From Methanosarcinales archaeon (lineage in GTDB: Archaea; Halobacteriota; Methanosarcinia; Methanosarcinales; Methanogasteraceae), in NCBI GenBank assembly GCA_030666765.1, contig DAOUXE010000103.1:1-5443 (forward strand): DNA of 5,443 nucleotides. The letters are read 5' to 3'. A model generated the notes under the pieces. The model did not search any database, had not been told where the DNA came from, and saw only the letters and a program-made list of their open reading frames with translations. Both the position numbers and the translations under genes were made by a program. This document shows, one piece after another, positions 4,545 to 5,443 of this stretch (position 1 is its first letter; each line of letters starts with the position of its first letter).

Positions 4545-4986
4545 CAATCATCATCGCCGATCCGATTGCGATTGCCTGGACGATCAGATTAAACGCCCGG
4601 TTATCAGACCGTATCTTCCCGCCGATTACCGGAAACCTCACCCGTTTGCTACTAAATGGCATCCAGAGTGGTACACCGTTTGGGGTCAGCGAATCAAGCA
4701 CCAGGTGCAGGAGTATAGCAAGCGAGGTGAGTGAAGCGTAAAACGGTGTGGACGGGGATTTCCCAAGCGCAAGCACGAGCGCGCCCGAAAGAAGTGCGAA
4801 CGCGAGTGTGTGCGTAGGCCCACGGTGCTCAAGTGTCGGGATGTGGACATCGAAGTCACTTATGATCGACCACGTCACTGCCCAACAGAGAACACAGAGC
4901 GTACTATGCGAGGTGTTATGCGAGGTGTAATGCAGTGCAAGCGATGCGAGCAGTATCCCGGATGCGACATGAGTCAGTTGTTTCAT
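4534..4986 (-). CDS. DUF457/YdjM-family membrane-bound metal-dependent hydrolase
   Basis: A 150-residue multi-pass membrane protein of the DUF457 family (YdjM-like, named LexA-regulated or metal-dependent hydrolase), whose substrate is not established. Signatures: T5-H6 near the N-terminus, the motif SDFDVHIPTLEHRGPTHTL (43-61) with D44, D46, H54 and H59 as likely metal ligands, and HLVLDSLTPNGVPLWMPF (94-111) with H94 and D98. Hydrophobic spans lie near 7-18, 30-42, 62-75, 84-98 and 132-148. I prefer the ATG at 4984-4986 because it puts TH at the family position; an in-frame GTG at 4996-4998 adds four residues. TTAATTAA at 5025-5032 could be its TATA box. A 12-bp in-frame tandem duplication gives the repeat TSHNTSH near residues 21-27. 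The last codons overlap the broken hsdM, so the C-terminus may have been changed when the two were joined, although it ends at a plausible point. Confidence 0.85.
   Translation of the reverse strand: MKQLTHVASGILLASLALHYTSHNTSHSTLCVLCWAVTWSIISDFDVHIPTLEHRGPTHTLAFALLSGALVLALGKSPSTPFYASLTSLAILLHLVLDSLTPNGVPLWMPFSSKRVRFPVIGGKIRSDNRAFNLIVQAIAIGSAMMIVTS
4905..4928. repeat. 12-bp perfect tandem duplication inside the DUF457 gene
   Basis: TATGCGAGGTGT occurs twice in direct succession (4905-4916 and 4917-4928). Twelve bases keep the frame and add four residues to the loop after the first membrane span (TSH-N-TSH). It looks like a recent slippage duplication. Confidence 0.8.
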
Positions 4987-5024
4987 GGCAGGTATCACTT
5001 CTTAATAATCCTTCGCAGGCAGCT

Positions 5025-5032
5025 TTAATTAA
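5025..5032 (-). promoter_or_regulatory. possible TATA box of the DUF457 gene
   Basis: The palindromic TTAATTAA lies about 27-30 bases before the in-frame GTG at 4998 and about 40 before the ATG at 4986. At usual archaeal spacing transcription would start near 5000, giving a leaderless GTG or a short leader to the ATG. The call rests on spacing only. Confidence 0.3.
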
Positions 5033-5036
5033 CCCA

Positions 5037-5210
5037 TCATGCATACGGCTTCGAAGTCTTGTGGGATTGAATGCGTCTGCGGTACTCGCTGCGAGCATCT
5101 TTTATTTCGGAGAGTGCACGGTCGCTGATGTGAAGACGTATATGTGAGATGGTGGGGTGTATGTCCGGCTGTAGCGGTATGATCTCAATGTTCCTGCTTG
5201 AATCGAGCAA
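5037..5210 (-). CDS. possible small hypothetical protein, 57 residues
   Basis: An open minus-strand frame from a TTG at 5208-5210 to a TGA at 5037-5039, upstream of and in the same direction as the DUF457 gene. The product contains IEIIPLQPDIHPTISHIRLH followed by a charged, helix-like segment DRALSEIKDARSEYRRRIQ and ends in SKPYA. I do not recognise a family. Its codon choice resembles the chromosomal neighbours, and the charged helix reads like protein, but there is no ATG in frame and the ribosome binding site is poor (GAGGTG only two bases before the TTG). A plus-strand frame covers the same bases and looks less protein-like. It could be the tail of a decayed gene. Confidence 0.3.
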   Translation of the reverse strand: MLDSSRNIEIIPLQPDIHPTISHIRLHISDRALSEIKDARSEYRRRIQSHKTSKPYA

Positions 5211-5242
5211 TACACCTCATGCACCCATTTCATCGCCGAAGA

Positions 5243-5250
5243 TTATATAT
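5243..5250. promoter_or_regulatory. near-palindromic TATA-like box between divergent genes
   Basis: TTATATAT is TATA-like on both strands and is the best such match in the window. Rightward it predicts a start near 5272-5276, leftward one near 5216-5220, which would serve the P-loop gene at 5328 and the small minus-strand frame at 5037-5210. Confidence 0.45.
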
Positions 5251-5327
5251 CTCAACTATCTCTATCATCAAAACATGTACTACCATACCGAGTGCTTGAG
5301 ACCCGAGGGGCTAGAACCTGAACTTTT

Positions 5328-5443
5328 GTGGATCGGGATGCACTGCGGGTGGATTTGAAACGCAGGATCACCACTGCCATCAAAGCGAAAAGGATAGAGG
5401 GCATAAGATTCATAGGGACTGGCGAGAGGGGTGTTGGCAAGTC
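5328..5443 (+). CDS. P-loop NTPase, N-terminal end only, runs off the window
   Basis: The frame opens after a TGA at 5319-5321 and stays open to the window end. From the GTG at 5328 it reads VDRDALRVDLKRRITTAIKA, then KRIEGIRFIGTGERGVGKS. The segment GERGVGKS fits the Walker A pattern G-x4-G-K-S/T; the last codon is TCN and therefore serine whatever its third base. A Walker A after about 35 residues with a strand in front (IRFIGTG) fits AAA, STAND, GTPase or similar NTPases; too little is present to choose. There is no ATG in the frame. The GTG at 5328 or 5349 is the likely start, neither with a good Shine-Dalgarno site. A TATA-like box at 5243-5250 would give a leader of about 55 bases. Confidence 0.6.
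   Translation, partial: MDRDALRVDLKRRITTAIKAKRIEGIRFIGTGERGVGK

Noticed and set aside
4935..5147. Plus-strand open frame of 70 codons
   Set aside because: It is antisense to the DUF457 N-terminus and to the small minus-strand frame, has no recognisable motif and no ribosome binding site.

Overview
The window looks like a euryarchaeal chromosome segment, probably from a methanogen or anaerobic methane- or alkane-oxidiser lineage; the lineage is a guess. The archaeal signs are a stand-alone Bud32 (KEOPS) kinase, TATA-like boxes rather than -35/-10 pairs, several starts without Shine-Dalgarno sites, and a DUF457 membrane hydrolase. No ribosomal RNA, tRNA, CRISPR array or intact transposase is visible.

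Layout. (1) 146-751, minus: Bud32 kinase. (2) 752-1104: gene-less, with two hairpin elements, one a 12-bp perfect inverted repeat just upstream of the next start. (3) 1105-1998, plus: intact ADP-ribosylglycohydrolase, followed by three short hairpins and a T7 run that look like a terminator. (4) 2069-2359: gene-less, with one long imperfect inverted repeat. (5) 2360-4544, plus: a decayed defence locus, visibly more AT-rich than the flanks. It holds the C-terminal ~100 codons of a type I restriction subunit (hsdR, one frameshift and one stop), a truncated HicB-like antitoxin overlapping the hsdR stop, an intact MNT nucleotidyltransferase antitoxin, its HEPN (HepT-type) toxin broken by a one-base deletion immediately before the catalytic R-x4-H-x-Y motif, and the N-terminal half of a type I methyltransferase (hsdM) with two frameshifts, cut off before its NPPY/F motif. 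(6) 4534-4986, minus: DUF457/YdjM-like membrane hydrolase whose last codons abut the hsdM break. (7) 5037-5210, minus: possible small protein of unknown function. (8) 5328 to the window end, plus: start of a P-loop NTPase. Regions 7 and 8 diverge from one near-palindromic TATA-like box.

How the parts relate. The outer genes look like ordinary chromosomal genes. The centre is best read as a type I restriction-modification locus whose hsdR-hsdM interval carried small toxin-antitoxin genes. Both enzyme subunits are dead, no hsdS is present, the toxin lost its active site, and only the nucleotidyltransferase and the short HicB frame remain open. Several breaks were recognised by following conserved protein sequence from one reading frame into another.
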